The translations under genes were made by a program, and so were the position numbers. 64,000 nucleotides of DNA from Bhargavaea sp. CC-171006 (lineage in GTDB: Bacteria; Bacillota; Bacilli; Bacillales_A; Planococcaceae): NCBI RefSeq assembly GCF_009761675.1, contig NZ_QUZH01000022.1, forward strand, positions 57,964 through 121,963, written 5' to 3'. Below the pieces are notes generated by a model. That model was given only the letters and a program-made list of their open reading frames with translations. It was not told the DNA's origin and did no database searches. Positions 19,742 through 28,956 of the stretch are shown piece by piece. The first letter of the stretch is position 1, and each line of letters starts with the position of its first letter.

Positions 19742-19776
19742 AAAAACGAAAAGCCCCCGATGGCGGGGACTTTTCG
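19742..19776 (-). terminator. Terminator after ypeB
   Basis: Minus-strand stem (gaaaag, cccc paired with gggg, cttttc; one mismatch) followed by six T, just after the ypeB stop. Confidence 0.85.
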
Positions 19777-19781
19777 CCGGT

Positions 19782-21071
19782 TCAGCGCAGGATTTCGCTC
19801 TTTAGCACTTCTCCGGTTTCTGTGTCGACCATGAGCCTGTAGGTGTCCGTCCTGCCGCCGGTCTTCTTGGTGACGACAAGAAGATGGCATAGGCGCTGGA
19901 CAAGTTCATGGTTGGCAGTGTATCCGAGCTCTTCCGACTGGACCACCGTTCCGTCAGTGAAGAAATCTTTCGGATCGAACGGGTTGATCGGCTGGGCCTT
20001 AAGTTTTTCTTTCTGGATATATTCCATTGCATTGACACCGAGAACTTCTCCATCGTCCTTTGCAAGCTTTACCTGGATGCCGTCTGCAAACACCTTTCCG
20101 CCGGTATCCGGATCCACCCGCACAAAGCTAAGGTGCCAGAAATGGCTGTTTTCCCGGGATTCCTCAAAGACCAGATCCTCATACCCCGCCTGACGGAGGA
20201 ATTCTTCCGCACGCTTGCGGATGTCCGCCTCAGGCAGGACATCCTCGCCGACAGGCCGCTCAACAAGCAGTGAAAGCAGGTGGCCGCCGCGCTCGGTAAA
20301 GTCTGCATAACCGATCCTCGCCCCGTCCTGGAAGCGGATATGATAAAACGGATACGGCGCATCCGGTTCGCTCTGGCTTACATGGACGGTGGCGTTGTCA
20401 TACTCCGGGAAGAGTTCCTTGAACCGGCTGAGCGCATTGTCCCGTCCGATCGGCTCATCCTCAAGATGCTTCAGATCTTTTTTCTTCTGCTCATCATGTT
20501 CGCTGGCAGTCAGAGGGAAATCACTCTCGGAATAGGTTTTCACGGCCTGCCCGAGATCGGCCCAGCGCTTGTCCGGCTTTTCACCTTCCAATTGTGCAAA
20601 CCAGCTTTCCGGGCCGGTGCCTCCGGCAAACATGCCCTTAGTCGCAGAGGACCATTCGGTTGAGAACTCATCAAGGTTCGCAGCTGCATTGCCAAGTGCC
20701 TTTCCCCATTTTTCTTGGGGAATTGCACCGGTTTTGGCCAGGTCTGCGTAATCTCCCAGCCTTGTAAGGTAATTCATCCATTCCGAAGAAAACTCACGGT
20801 CAAGCGGCAGCGAGGAGATGTTGTTGCGGATCTCCGAGGACAATCTCCAGATGTTGTCGAGCGGCTCCGTTGCCGCAGTTTGATCCTGATAAAGCAGGAC
20901 CTTCCTGACTTCCTGTTCCAGTTCATTCATCTGTTCGGTCGCCTCCGACAGTTTGTCGGTATACTGGCCGTTCAAAAGAAGGGTCAGCCTCTCATTTTTG
21001 GCGTTGGCCGACCAAGAGAAGATGGCCAGGGCGGCAACCGTATAGGCGAGTACAAATATCAATTTTTTCAT
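19782..21071 (-). CDS. ypeB: Spore germination protein YpeB
   Basis: Partner of the cortex-lytic enzyme SleB; each stabilises the other in dormant spores, and both are needed for SleB-dependent cortex breakdown. The protein has one N-terminal membrane or signal segment (residues 3-23), a long helical region, and C-terminal PepSY-like repeats (around 215-430). Its 429 residues are close to the family length. It lies ten bases after sleB, the canonical sleB-ypeB pair. Confidence 0.93.
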   Translation of the reverse strand: MKKLIFVLAYTVAALAIFSWSANAKNERLTLLLNGQYTDKLSEATEQMNELEQEVRKVLLYQDQTAATEPLDNIWRLSSEIRNNISSLPLDREFSSEWMNYLTRLGDYADLAKTGAIPQEKWGKALGNAAANLDEFSTEWSSATKGMFAGGTGPESWFAQLEGEKPDKRWADLGQAVKTYSESDFPLTASEHDEQKKKDLKHLEDEPIGRDNALSRFKELFPEYDNATVHVSQSEPDAPYPFYHIRFQDGARIGYADFTERGGHLLSLLVERPVGEDVLPEADIRKRAEEFLRQAGYEDLVFEESRENSHFWHLSFVRVDPDTGGKVFADGIQVKLAKDDGEVLGVNAMEYIQKEKLKAQPINPFDPKDFFTDGTVVQSEELGYTANHELVQRLCHLLVVTKKTGGRTDTYRLMVDTETGEVLKSEILR

Positions 21072-21080
21072 GGGGATCCC

Positions 21081-21899
21081 TCACATGCAGAAGATATGCT
21101 GCCCGATTTTTTTGATCTGTGGTCTCGACCAGATCCATTCGCTTGTTGCTGTGACCGGATTAAAGTAATAGATGGCATTCTCTGTCGGGTCCCAACCATT
21201 TATCGCATCGATGACGGCCTCTTTGGCGCGCTCGTTTGGCGTGAGCCAGATTTGACCGTCAGCAACTGCAGTAAAGGCGAGCGGCTGGAAGATGACTCCG
21301 CTCACGGTATTCGGAAAGTCGGCATGTTCCAGCCGATTCAGAATGACCGCGGCCACGGCCACCTGCCCCTCATATGGTTCGCCGCGCGCTTCCCCGTACA
21401 CCGCATTGGCCATTAGCTGGATGTCCTGATCACTATAGCCGGGCGGGATATTGGCGGTTTGCCCGCCTCCCCCGCCTCCGCCGCCCCCACCATTGCCTCC
21501 GCCTTTTACCTGAGCCTCAAGCGGCGTTCCGCCATAATGGGTGAAAGCTTTACCCGCTTCGATATTGTTCATGACAAAGTCTTTGTGATACTTTGAAACA
21601 GACACAAGTTTTTCTTTCGTTCCTGCGCCGGCCACACCATCAATAGGAAGGCCATACGCCTGCTGGAAGTTCCGGAGAGCCCAGTATGTCCCATAACCGA
21701 ACTTTCCGTCGATTTTCCCATCATAGAACCCCGTCCATTGAAGGCGTGCCTGCAGTTCGATGACATCATCGCCGAAAGCTCCGCGTCCGATATTCTGAGC
21801 GGTGAACGCGTCCTTGCCGGCCGGAACGGATAACGCCATGACCAGAACCAGCACCGCCAGGACGGGCCTGCGTTTTCGGCGCGCCGATTTCGTTTGCAC
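21081..21899 (-). CDS. sleB: Spore cortex-lytic enzyme SleB (lytic transglycosylase)
   Basis: Hydrolyses muramic-delta-lactam-containing cortex peptidoglycan during germination. A basic, hydrophobic signal peptide (RKRRPVLAVLVLVMALSVPAG) leads to a peptidoglycan-binding domain (about residues 38-95: VIELQARLQWTGFYDG). An unusual linker of about 14 residues, nearly all glycine, comes next. The catalytic Hydrolase_2 domain follows, with VYGEARGEPYEGQ carrying the catalytic Glu. The start is a GTG at 21899 with GGAGGG about six bases upstream; longer in-frame starts lack a ribosome site. Confidence 0.94.
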   Translation of the reverse strand: MQTKSARRKRRPVLAVLVLVMALSVPAGKDAFTAQNIGRGAFGDDVIELQARLQWTGFYDGKIDGKFGYGTYWALRNFQQAYGLPIDGVAGAGTKEKLVSVSKYHKDFVMNNIEAGKAFTHYGGTPLEAQVKGGGNGGGGGGGGGGQTANIPPGYSDQDIQLMANAVYGEARGEPYEGQVAVAAVILNRLEHADFPNTVSGVIFQPLAFTAVADGQIWLTPNERAKEAVIDAINGWDPTENAIYYFNPVTATSEWIWSRPQIKKIGQHIFCM

Positions 21900-22081
21900 A
21901 TGAATCCCTCCTGTGATTTCCATCGCCCGACCCGAATGTTCCGGGAGGGTCTTTTGCATAGCGTGTGCAAAAATAGGGGGATTATAAACAGGGAAAGCGC
22001 AAATGAAAAAAGTTTACTTGGGGAAAAACGCTTTACGCTTAATCTGAAGCCTTGACCATTTTATTGTCACCGTAAAAGGTA

Positions 22082-22106
22082 TAAAAAAACCCGGCTTTCG
22101 CCGGGT
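22082..22106 (-). terminator. Terminator after prsW
   Basis: Minus-strand stem acccggc/gccgggt with a 4-base loop, then seven T. It starts at the last base of the prsW stop codon. Confidence 0.93.
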
Positions 22107-22786
22107 CATCGCACTGTGCGGTGTTTTCGGATATATTGGTCGACACTTAGGATGTGTGCACGCTTGACCCGCTTAAGGGCAAACCACCATAAGAAGAGCA
22201 TGAATGGGATCAGCAGATACATTCGGATGCTTCCCGCCATGACAAGAGCATTGTAGACGAAGTGAAGTCCGAATGCGGTGAAGAATGCAAGGAACAGCAT
22301 CGGCTTCGTTCCGGATTCTTCAACGAACTTGGCTCGGCCCAGGTAATAGCCCATGACCACACCGAACAGGGCGTGACTGGAGACGGGCAGCAGCGCACGG
22401 ATCAGCGCTTCGTTCATACCGAACGTCAGGAGGAAAAGGATGTTTTCGACGGTCGCAAAACCGAGAGATACGGATGCGCCAAACAAGATACCGTCATAGG
22501 GATCCTCAAAGTCCACATGACCATAGACGACGACCAGCAGGACGAGCCACTTGAAAAATTCCTCGAGCCCGCTAGTGAACAGCACATCACTCACAAAAAC
22601 GGAGTTGAAAACACCTTCCTCTTCGAACACGTACTGGACAAAGAGAATCGGAAATGTCAGCATCATTCCATAAATATAGGTCCGAAGCAGGCTCCGTGAA
22701 GGATCTTTATGAATCTGCTTGCGCAGGTAAAAGTAACTGAACAGCGCGAGGCCCGGGGCGATCGCCACCGTTAAAAGCATAAACAT
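22106..22786 (-). CDS. prsW: Intramembrane protease PrsW
   Basis: Multi-pass membrane protease. In B. subtilis it makes the first cut in the anti-sigma factor RsiW in response to envelope stress. About seven hydrophobic segments are seen. The two conserved motifs are the GLEEFFK stretch (EExxK) near residue 85 and the HALFGV / HFVYN histidine segments. Length is 226 residues. It neighbours sleB-ypeB as in Bacillus (ypdC). The ATG at 22786 was chosen; a GTG four codons earlier is nearer the ribosome site and is possible. Its substrate is not in the window. Confidence 0.9.
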   Translation of the reverse strand: MFMLLTVAIAPGLALFSYFYLRKQIHKDPSRSLLRTYIYGMMLTFPILFVQYVFEEEGVFNSVFVSDVLFTSGLEEFFKWLVLLVVVYGHVDFEDPYDGILFGASVSLGFATVENILFLLTFGMNEALIRALLPVSSHALFGVVMGYYLGRAKFVEESGTKPMLFLAFFTAFGLHFVYNALVMAGSIRMYLLIPFMLFLWWFALKRVKRAHILSVDQYIRKHRTVR

Positions 22787-22861
22787 GGGCGTCACCCCCT
22801 CCTTGCGAACTACATCCATCATCCTATTTTAACATGTCAGAATCTACCGGGAGGTATCAAA

Positions 22862-23836
22862 ATGACAAAAACCTTGCTTCTGGTCCATACAGGCGGCACG
22901 ATATCAATGACCACCGACGAACAGGGGGCCGTTACGCCGGGCCTGAATAATCCTCTACTCGGTGAAATTGATAAACTCGGACTTGCGGATGAAATCATCG
23001 AGATCGAGGCCTTCAATCTCCCATCCCCGCACATCACACCCGCTCATATGCTGGAGCTGAAGAAATTGATTATGCGTATGATCGGCGAACAGCCGGTGGA
23101 CGGTGTCATCATTACTCATGGCACGGACACACTGGAAGAGACCGCCTATTTCCTCGACCTGACTCTGGACCTGGAAATCCCTGTAGTCCTCACCGGAGCG
23201 ATGAGAAGCGCCGATGAGATCGGATCAGACGGCGTGCATAATGTTCTTTCGGCCATAAGAGTCGCCTCCGACGATGAATCTTTGGGCATGGGGGTCCTCG
23301 TCGTGCTGAATGATGAAATCCATACTGCCCAGAATGTGACCAAGACCCATACATCAAACGTATCGACATTCCAGAGTCCCCAGTACGGACCGATTGGCCT
23401 GGTTGCAAACGGCCATATCCATTATCACCACGCCCCGCTCCACCGCACCCGTTTTCATGTGGAGGAACTCGGGGGTCGGGTGGCACTCTTGAAAGTGTAT
23501 GCCGGCATGGATTCGGAATTCCTTTTTCACGCCGCAGATGCAGGCTACGAAGGGATTGTTCTAGAAGGGCTTGGCCAGGGAAACGTCCCCCCTTCACTAA
23601 TGCCGGGGCTCCGGAGATTGCTGGAAGCCGAAATACCCGTCGTACTCGTTTCGCGTTGTTTCAACGGAATTGCCCAGCCTGTATATGGTTACGAAGGCGG
23701 AGGCAGGATGCTTCAAGAGGAAGGTGTCATCTTCTCTCATGGTCTGAGCGGACAAAAAGCAAGGATTCAGCTGCTTCTTGCCTTATCGTCCGGAATCAGC
23801 CCGAAACAGGTTGCAGATTCCTTTACGGGTCATTGA
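22862..23836 (+). CDS. ansA: L-asparaginase, type I
   Basis: Cytosolic hydrolysis of asparagine to aspartate and ammonia. Two catalytic threonine motifs, VHTGGTISM (residues 9-17) and ITHGTDTLEETAYFL, plus TGAMRSADEIGSDG, place it in the asparaginase family. At 324 residues it has the type-I length, with no signal peptide. A clear GGGAGGT precedes the ATG. It is transcribed divergently from prsW and convergently with ypdA. Confidence 0.94.
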   Translation: MTKTLLLVHTGGTISMTTDEQGAVTPGLNNPLLGEIDKLGLADEIIEIEAFNLPSPHITPAHMLELKKLIMRMIGEQPVDGVIITHGTDTLEETAYFLDLTLDLEIPVVLTGAMRSADEIGSDGVHNVLSAIRVASDDESLGMGVLVVLNDEIHTAQNVTKTHTSNVSTFQSPQYGPIGLVANGHIHYHHAPLHRTRFHVEELGGRVALLKVYAGMDSEFLFHAADAGYEGIVLEGLGQGNVPPSLMPGLRRLLEAEIPVVLVSRCFNGIAQPVYGYEGGGRMLQEEGVIFSHGLSGQKARIQLLLALSSGISPKQVADSFTGH

Positions 23837-23904
23837 ATTGCAGCGCTTCTTCCTTGTTAAAGAAGGGCTCTGGGGTTACATAAAAAATATTATGTTAATG
23901 ATTA

Positions 23905-23940
23905 AGCCGGATTTGCGGGGAGTTCCCTGCAGATCCGGCT
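23905..23940. terminator. Shared hairpin between convergent ansA and ypdA
   Basis: A long imperfect inverted repeat (agccggat...atccggct, about 16 pairs with a mismatch) lies between the two stops. Neither side has a strong T run, so termination in either direction is plausible but unproven. Confidence 0.55.
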
Positions 23941-23943
23941 AGT

Positions 23944-24912
23944 TTACTTTAGATATCCGATTGCTTTTCTTGCGATCAGGCCGCCATGGAAGCGTCCATT
24001 TTCTATGAAGATTTCGTTTGCGTTGTTCCCCGCAGCGATGACACCGGCAATGAAAAGGCCGGGAACTGAAGTCTCCATCGTCTCCGGATCGTATTGCGGA
24101 CGTCCGGTTTCCCCGTCGACCCCGATTCCCATGTTCCGGAGAAAGGTATGATCAGGATGGTAGCCTGTCATGGAAAACACAAAATCGTTGGGTACCGAGC
24201 TGATCCTTCCGTCCCGATCCACTAGCTCGACGGATTCTTCGGTAATCCGGACAGGAATCGTTTCGAACAGCATGTCGACCGACCCGTTCCGTACAAGCGC
24301 GTCAAATTCCGGCAACACCCAAGGCTTAACGCTAGGCGAGTATTCCGTCCCCCGATAGGAGACAGTGACACGGGCTCCCGCTTTGTTCAGTTCGATGGCA
24401 GCATCTACCGCGGAGTTTTTGCCGCCGATCACCAGGACGTCCGTATCGAAAAACGGATGTGCCTCCTTGAAATAGTGAAAGACTTTCGGCAGGTTCTCCC
24501 CGGGGATCCCCAGGTAATTCGGATTGTCATAGTAGCCCGTTGCAACGATTGCGACAGGTGCCCGGTATCGGCCCTTATCCGTTTTGATGATAAATCCGCC
24601 ATCCTCTTTTTCCACACTTTCAACTCGTTCGAAGCGGTTGACCCGCAATTGCTTTATCCGTACGACTTCCCTGTAATAGACAAGCGCTTCGTTCCGTTTC
24701 GGCTTCAGCCGCTCCGTGATGAACGGGATATCGCCGACAGAAAGCTTTTCACTTGAACTGAAAAAAGTCTGGTGGGTCGGATAATTGTAGATCGCATTGA
24801 CAATATTGCCCTTTTCGATAATGAGCGGACGGATGCCCTCTTCCTGCAATGCGATGGCTGCAGCGATGCCGCACGGTCCGCCGCCAATAATAATAGCTTC
24901 TTCCTGAATCAT
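23944..24912 (-). CDS. ypdA: Bacillithiol disulfide reductase (YpdA/Bdr family)
   Basis: Flavoprotein that reduces oxidised bacillithiol with NADPH, maintaining thiol redox balance in Firmicutes. The FAD site is AIIIGGGPCGIAAAIAL at the N-terminus with the family's single cysteine (Cys14). A second Rossmann site, DVLVIGGKNSAVDAAIEL, binds NADPH, and a C-terminal GLFIAGVIAAGNNANEIF segment follows. 322 residues. It is near ypb genes as in Bacillus, but the gudB gene usually beside it is absent. Confidence 0.92.
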   Translation of the reverse strand: MIQEEAIIIGGGPCGIAAAIALQEEGIRPLIIEKGNIVNAIYNYPTHQTFFSSSEKLSVGDIPFITERLKPKRNEALVYYREVVRIKQLRVNRFERVESVEKEDGGFIIKTDKGRYRAPVAIVATGYYDNPNYLGIPGENLPKVFHYFKEAHPFFDTDVLVIGGKNSAVDAAIELNKAGARVTVSYRGTEYSPSVKPWVLPEFDALVRNGSVDMLFETIPVRITEESVELVDRDGRISSVPNDFVFSMTGYHPDHTFLRNMGIGVDGETGRPQYDPETMETSVPGLFIAGVIAAGNNANEIFIENGRFHGGLIARKAIGYLK

Positions 24913-24914
24913 AT

Positions 24915-25703
24915 TTACAACTCTCCATTACTGTGCTTCTTTTTCGCGCGGAGCCTGATGACATGGCATTCAGCAGGTGCTCCGAGCCTGAGCGGCACGA
25001 GAGAGGTCCCGTAGCCGTTGCTCACGAGTTCCACTTTACCATTATCCGACCGGAAGAACCCCTTTTCAAGCATCCCGAACCGTCCCAGCCGAATCTGGCC
25101 GCCGTGAGTATGCCCTGCCATCCGGACTTCCGGATCCCTGGACCCAAGCATCCTGAAAACGGACGGCGAGTGTGAGACGAAAATGACCGCGTCACCCCGC
25201 CTGACATTCCGGAAAGCCTGATCGACATCGACATTGGAAGAAGTTTCATCATCCGTACCGACAAGCATCCAGCGAATGGGACCTGCCATCAGTTCGGCCG
25301 ATTCATTATCGAGCACTGTTCCTCCCTCATCGGAGATGACGGAGCGTATCAGGGCCTCCCCCACTTCACGGTCATTGTTCCCCCATACATAGAAAAGCGG
25401 ACCAAGCGCAGAAAGCCTCCTGATGTTCAGGCGAATACGTGATTCCGGGACACCGCCCTCCGCCAAATCCCCGCCGATGACGACCGCATCAAACGGACCA
25501 CCGGCTTTCCTGATGAGTTTCCTGGATACGCGGCGGCGGTGGATGTCCGAAATAAACAAGATCTTCGGGCCTTCCCCGTCCTGTTCAGTGTGGATCACGG
25601 CATCATGCTCCCTGAGAATGGCCACCTTGGCGCTTGCATACATCGCAGCAAGTACAGTGCCCGCCGCAGCAGCCAGCACTGCACCAACAGTTTTTAATTC
25701 CAT
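24915..25703 (-). CDS. ypbG: Metallophosphoesterase, YpbG-like
   Basis: Calcineurin-like phosphoesterase fold with all metal motifs: FISDIHRRR (D-x-H), GGDLAEGG, WGNNDRE (GNHD variant), SHSPS and GHTHGGQ. One N-terminal hydrophobic segment (residues 5-25) suggests membrane attachment with the catalytic domain following. B. subtilis ypbG occupies the same cluster; its substrate is not established. The gene lies two bases after ypdA's start region, in the same direction, so the two are probably co-transcribed. Confidence 0.88.
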   Translation of the reverse strand: MELKTVGAVLAAAAGTVLAAMYASAKVAILREHDAVIHTEQDGEGPKILFISDIHRRRVSRKLIRKAGGPFDAVVIGGDLAEGGVPESRIRLNIRRLSALGPLFYVWGNNDREVGEALIRSVISDEGGTVLDNESAELMAGPIRWMLVGTDDETSSNVDVDQAFRNVRRGDAVIFVSHSPSVFRMLGSRDPEVRMAGHTHGGQIRLGRFGMLEKGFFRSDNGKVELVSNGYGTSLVPLRLGAPAECHVIRLRAKKKHSNGEL

Positions 25704-25829
25704 TGCACCAACTCCCGTTCCAGGGACTTTCAGAACCCTATCTTTATAAGACGCCCGCCTTGGCCTAAAGTATGCAAGATAACGTCGGGCGCTTCAAAAA
25801 GTTAAGGATATCCCGAAAGGTTTCCCTAC

Positions 25830-25883
25830 AAAAAAGCAAACGGCAGCAGCTCGGGTCGCTCACCGCAGGCCACTGCCGAATGC
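25830..25883 (-). terminator. Terminator after the CBS-domain gene
   Basis: Minus strand: cggcag/ctgccg stem extended by gca...tgc, with a loop of about 25 bases, followed by six T. Confidence 0.75.
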
Positions 25884-25899
25884 TATGAAATTAGCAGAT

Positions 25900-26532
25900 T
25901 CAATCTTCCTCGTAAATATGCAGCACGCGGAACCCGATTTTCTCGAGCTGCTTCAGGAATTGGCCAAGGTTATCATTCTGCTCAACCTTAAGGACAATAC
26001 GCCTGATAAGCTTGTCGGTCTCATCAAATGTGATCAGAGAGATGACTGTCTCGTGATACTTGTGCAGCAGTTCCCCCAGACGGGCGATCTGCCCTTCGGT
26101 TTCAACTGAAGTAAACGTAATACGGACACCCTTCCGGCTCATGCCGAACGCGCTTTTTACCTGGTTGACGATGTCCGGACGTGTGACGATCCCCAGAAAC
26201 TTCTGACCTTCGGTAACGGCGATGATCGGAAAGTCGCTGATCTCGACGAACGATTTCTCGAAGACGTCATCAATCGTAAGCGTGATGTCTTTCCGGATAA
26301 TGATATCGTTCAGCGATGTTTCCGACAGATACGATTGCCTGTCCTTGCCTGAATGGAAGTAGGCTTCATATGTCAGGTACTGATTGATGATGCCTTTATA
26401 TTCATCGCCGTCCAGCACAGGCAATGCATCTATATCCTTTCGCCGGAGCAGTTCAAGCACATTCTCTAGCGATTCATCGATCTGGACGGTCACACATTTC
26501 TCTTTTGGAATCATGACGCTTCGTACAAACAT
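25900..26532 (-). CDS. CBS-domain protein with C-terminal ACT-like region
   Basis: Two tandem CBS domains (about residues 1-60 and 75-135: VMIPKEKCVTVQ... and KDITLTIDDVFEKSF...FLGIVTRPDIV) form a likely adenine-nucleotide sensor. The C-terminal 80 residues (VRITFTSVETEGQIARLGELLHKY and so on) look like an ACT-type ligand or dimer domain, an architecture reminiscent of AcuB. No catalytic domain is attached. The start at 26532 (MFVRSVMIPKEK) was chosen because CBS proteins usually open this way; the ribosome site is weak. The partner is unknown. Confidence 0.8.
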   Translation of the reverse strand: MFVRSVMIPKEKCVTVQIDESLENVLELLRRKDIDALPVLDGDEYKGIINQYLTYEAYFHSGKDRQSYLSETSLNDIIIRKDITLTIDDVFEKSFVEISDFPIIAVTEGQKFLGIVTRPDIVNQVKSAFGMSRKGVRITFTSVETEGQIARLGELLHKYHETVISLITFDETDKLIRRIVLKVEQNDNLGQFLKQLEKIGFRVLHIYEED

Positions 26533-26617
26533 CGTCCCACCCCATCCTATTGATATCACGTTCATTGGATATCCTTATTCTGCAGGAAGATCAGCCATTC
26601 CTTTATTTCTCGGGTGT

Positions 26618-27415
26618 TTAAGGAATAATGATTGTCTGTCCCACGGAAATTTCATTGGAGGACAGCCCGTTTGCACGCTTGATCTTCTCAACACCATCAC
26701 CGGAACCGTAATAATTCACCGAAATGCGGTAAAGTGTCTCCCCCGGCTGCACGGTGTGGGAACCGCGCTTGGTCTGCTGCTTTTCCTTCGCTTTTTCCTG
26801 CTCCTGCCGCTGCTGTTCAAGTTTCTGCTGCTCTTCGCGTTTTTTCTGCTCGGCAATCCGGGCCTGTTCTTCCTTGCGTTTCTGTTCTTCAATACGCTGC
26901 TGCTCTTCGAGACGCTTTTGCTCTTCCAGCTTTTTTTGTTCTTCCAGTTTTTTCTGTTCCTCGAGCTTCTGCTGTTCTTCCTTGCGTTTTTGTTCCTCTT
27001 GAAGCTGTTTTTCCGCCTTTTGATCAGCTTCCTGCTCATCTTCATCAGAAACGGCGCCGCCTTCTTCCGGCGGCTTGGCATCTTTCCCGGCGACGGACGT
27101 CTCGACCTCGAGATTTTGTTCGAGTTCGGCTGCATTGCTGCTATCCATCGGGTCGTAAAATTTATAGACATAGATAAATAGCGAAATCGGAATCAGCATG
27201 AACAGAATCAACAACGTGTTGATCAGCGCGCTTCCTTTTGGCCTGTTCTTTTTTCCGGCTGTCTTGCCGGCATTCTGCTTTTTCTTGGCTGACTGTTCCT
27301 TACGGCCGAACAGTTCAGCTCTGGTCATCGGCTTGTCCTCGGCATCTTTGTCGTCGGTCACCGCGATTTCTTTGCGGTGCTGCTCGAATTTCTGCCTGAA
27401 GTCATCATTCGTCAT
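26618..27415 (-). CDS. ypbE: LysM-domain membrane protein with charged coiled coil, YpbE-like
   Basis: Predicted order: cytosolic basic N-terminus (residues 1-62), one membrane helix (about 65-85, [21 protein letters not shown]), then an extracellular acidic linker. A stretch of about 85 residues almost wholly of E, Q, K and R follows ([15 protein letters not shown] pattern, a single long helix or coiled coil). A C-terminal LysM domain ([18 protein letters not shown]) binds peptidoglycan. It could bridge membrane and wall. GGAGG lies nine bases before ATG 27415. Position beside recS matches ypbE in B. subtilis. Confidence 0.82.
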   Translation of the reverse strand: MTNDDFRQKFEQHRKEIAVTDDKDAEDKPMTRAELFGRKEQSAKKKQNAGKTAGKKNRPKGSALINTLLILFMLIPISLFIYVYKFYDPMDSSNAAELEQNLEVETSVAGKDAKPPEEGGAVSDEDEQEADQKAEKQLQEEQKRKEEQQKLEEQKKLEEQKKLEEQKRLEEQQRIEEQKRKEEQARIAEQKKREEQQKLEQQRQEQEKAKEKQQTKRGSHTVQPGETLYRISVNYYGSGDGVEKIKRANGLSSNEISVGQTIIIP

Positions 27416-27492
27416 GGCCGTCACCCTCCAATAAAAGGTACGTACACATATTATGACGAATGATGTCATAAAAGTAAATGTTATTCCTCACC

Positions 27493-28956
27493 TTAAACTC
27501 CGAACAAACTGTTGATGCGTTCCCTCCAGCCATGAAGGCCGGGGGTGTTTCCTTCGGATGTCCTCCCGGTTAGGATACGCGCATGATCGATGCCGCATTC
27601 CGAACAGCATTGCGCCGGACGGGTTGCCGGTGAGTACCCGAACAGGCCAAGCGCCCTTGAACGGATACACCCGCTGCCTTCTGCAAAATGGACCATCGAG
27701 ATGATTTCTTTCCGTTTCGCTTCGGCTAGCCACCCCATCTGTGTCGCAGCCTTTTCCGTTCCCAGTCTTTCCAGCCAATAGGAAACAACGCGGAGCGCTG
27801 TTTCAGAAAGCCCGGCACGCTCCCCTACTTCAACAATGTCCATGCCTTCTGCCATGCACCTTCCGATAAACCGGACGGTTTCCGGCTCAGGCAGATCATC
27901 AACGGCGATAAATACCGCAGTATCGGCATCGCCTCGCGAATACAAGAGAGTGGCCAATGATTGGCCGCCATCTCTTCCGGCCCTGCCGACCTCCTGGATA
28001 TATTGTGCTGCTGATGAAGGCAAATGGTCATGGATGATCCAACGGATATCTGACTTGTTGATGCCCATTCCAAATGCGTTTGTTGCGCAGATCCATTCCA
28101 GTTCCCCGTTCAGAAACTGATGCTGAACAAGGATCCGGTCTTCATTTTCCATGCCGGCATGAAACGCTGCCGTTCGCACCTTTCTGCTTCTCAGGAGATC
28201 GGAAAGCTCTTCTGCCCGCTTCCTCGACTGTACATAGATGATGCCCGGTCCTTTCCACCGGGAGAGGTTCTCCAGGATCCACTCTGTTTTTTCTTCCCGG
28301 TTTTCCAGATTGACGATTTCCATTGCAATATTGGGACGGTCCGGCGGGTGGATGAACATCTGCGGCTGCTCCATCAGCAGGTAGTCCGCAATATCCCGGA
28401 TGGCCTTTTCCGAGGCGGTCGCCGTCAGTGCCAGGACAGGCGGCCTGTCTTCCAAGGTGCCGAGCCACTCTCTCATCCTGAGGTAGTCAGGCCTGAAGTC
28501 AAACCCCCACTGTGAGATGCAGTGTGCTTCATCCGCAACGATATAGGCTAGCCGGAGTTGCTTGATCCGTCCGGAAATATAGGGCTGAACCAGCATTTCC
28601 GGCGAGGTAAAGAGATATCGGTACCGGCCGAGATTGGCAAGCACTTCAGCCCTCTCTTTTGGAGTCAGGAACGAGTTCAATGCCGCGACCCGCTTTTCCC
28701 CTTTCATCTTCAACTGGGCCACCTGATCCTCCATTAGTGACAGAAGAGGCGAGACGATCAGCACCGTCCCGCCGAGTGCATGGACAGGCAACTGATAGCA
28801 GAGCGATTTGCCGGCCCCTGTCGGCAAAACGGCGATCGTGTCATGTCCACTGATCACCGAATGGATGACCTCTTCCTGACCTTCACGGAATTCATCAAAT
28901 CCTGTGACCTGTTTGAGCAGGCTGTTCAGACTTTCCCGCATTGTCATGTCCATCAT
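27493..28956 (-). CDS. recS: ATP-dependent DNA helicase RecS (short RecQ-like)
   Basis: 3'-5' DNA helicase of the RecQ family acting in recombination and replication-fork repair. Walker A PTGAGKSLCYQLP, the DEAHC box, SQWGFDFRPDY, and the motif VI QEVGRAGRDGG are present. A C-terminal cysteine cluster (CIRSRAL...CCSEC) forms the zinc site. Around 487 residues, it lacks the HRDC domain, as the Bacillus short RecQ paralogue does. Several ATGs lie at the start; 28956 has AGGAGG six bases upstream. It overlaps the end of ypbB by about 60 bases. Confidence 0.93.
   Translation of the reverse strand: MMDMTMRESLNSLLKQVTGFDEFREGQEEVIHSVISGHDTIAVLPTGAGKSLCYQLPVHALGGTVLIVSPLLSLMEDQVAQLKMKGEKRVAALNSFLTPKERAEVLANLGRYRYLFTSPEMLVQPYISGRIKQLRLAYIVADEAHCISQWGFDFRPDYLRMREWLGTLEDRPPVLALTATASEKAIRDIADYLLMEQPQMFIHPPDRPNIAMEIVNLENREEKTEWILENLSRWKGPGIIYVQSRKRAEELSDLLRSRKVRTAAFHAGMENEDRILVQHQFLNGELEWICATNAFGMGINKSDIRWIIHDHLPSSAAQYIQEVGRAGRDGGQSLATLLYSRGDADTAVFIAVDDLPEPETVRFIGRCMAEGMDIVEVGERAGLSETALRVVSYWLERLGTEKAATQMGWLAEAKRKEIISMVHFAEGSGCIRSRALGLFGYSPATRPAQCCSECGIDHARILTGRTSEGNTPGLHGWRERINSLFGV

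Noticed and set aside
26780..27010. Possible CRISPR-like direct repeats
   Set aside because: The repeats have no spacers, are imperfect, stay in frame and encode a charged helix; no cas genes are present.
26384..27181. Leu/Phe-rich 'membrane protein' frame on the plus strand
   Set aside because: It is the complement of the E/K/Q-rich repeat of the LysM protein, which creates artificial Leu/Phe runs.
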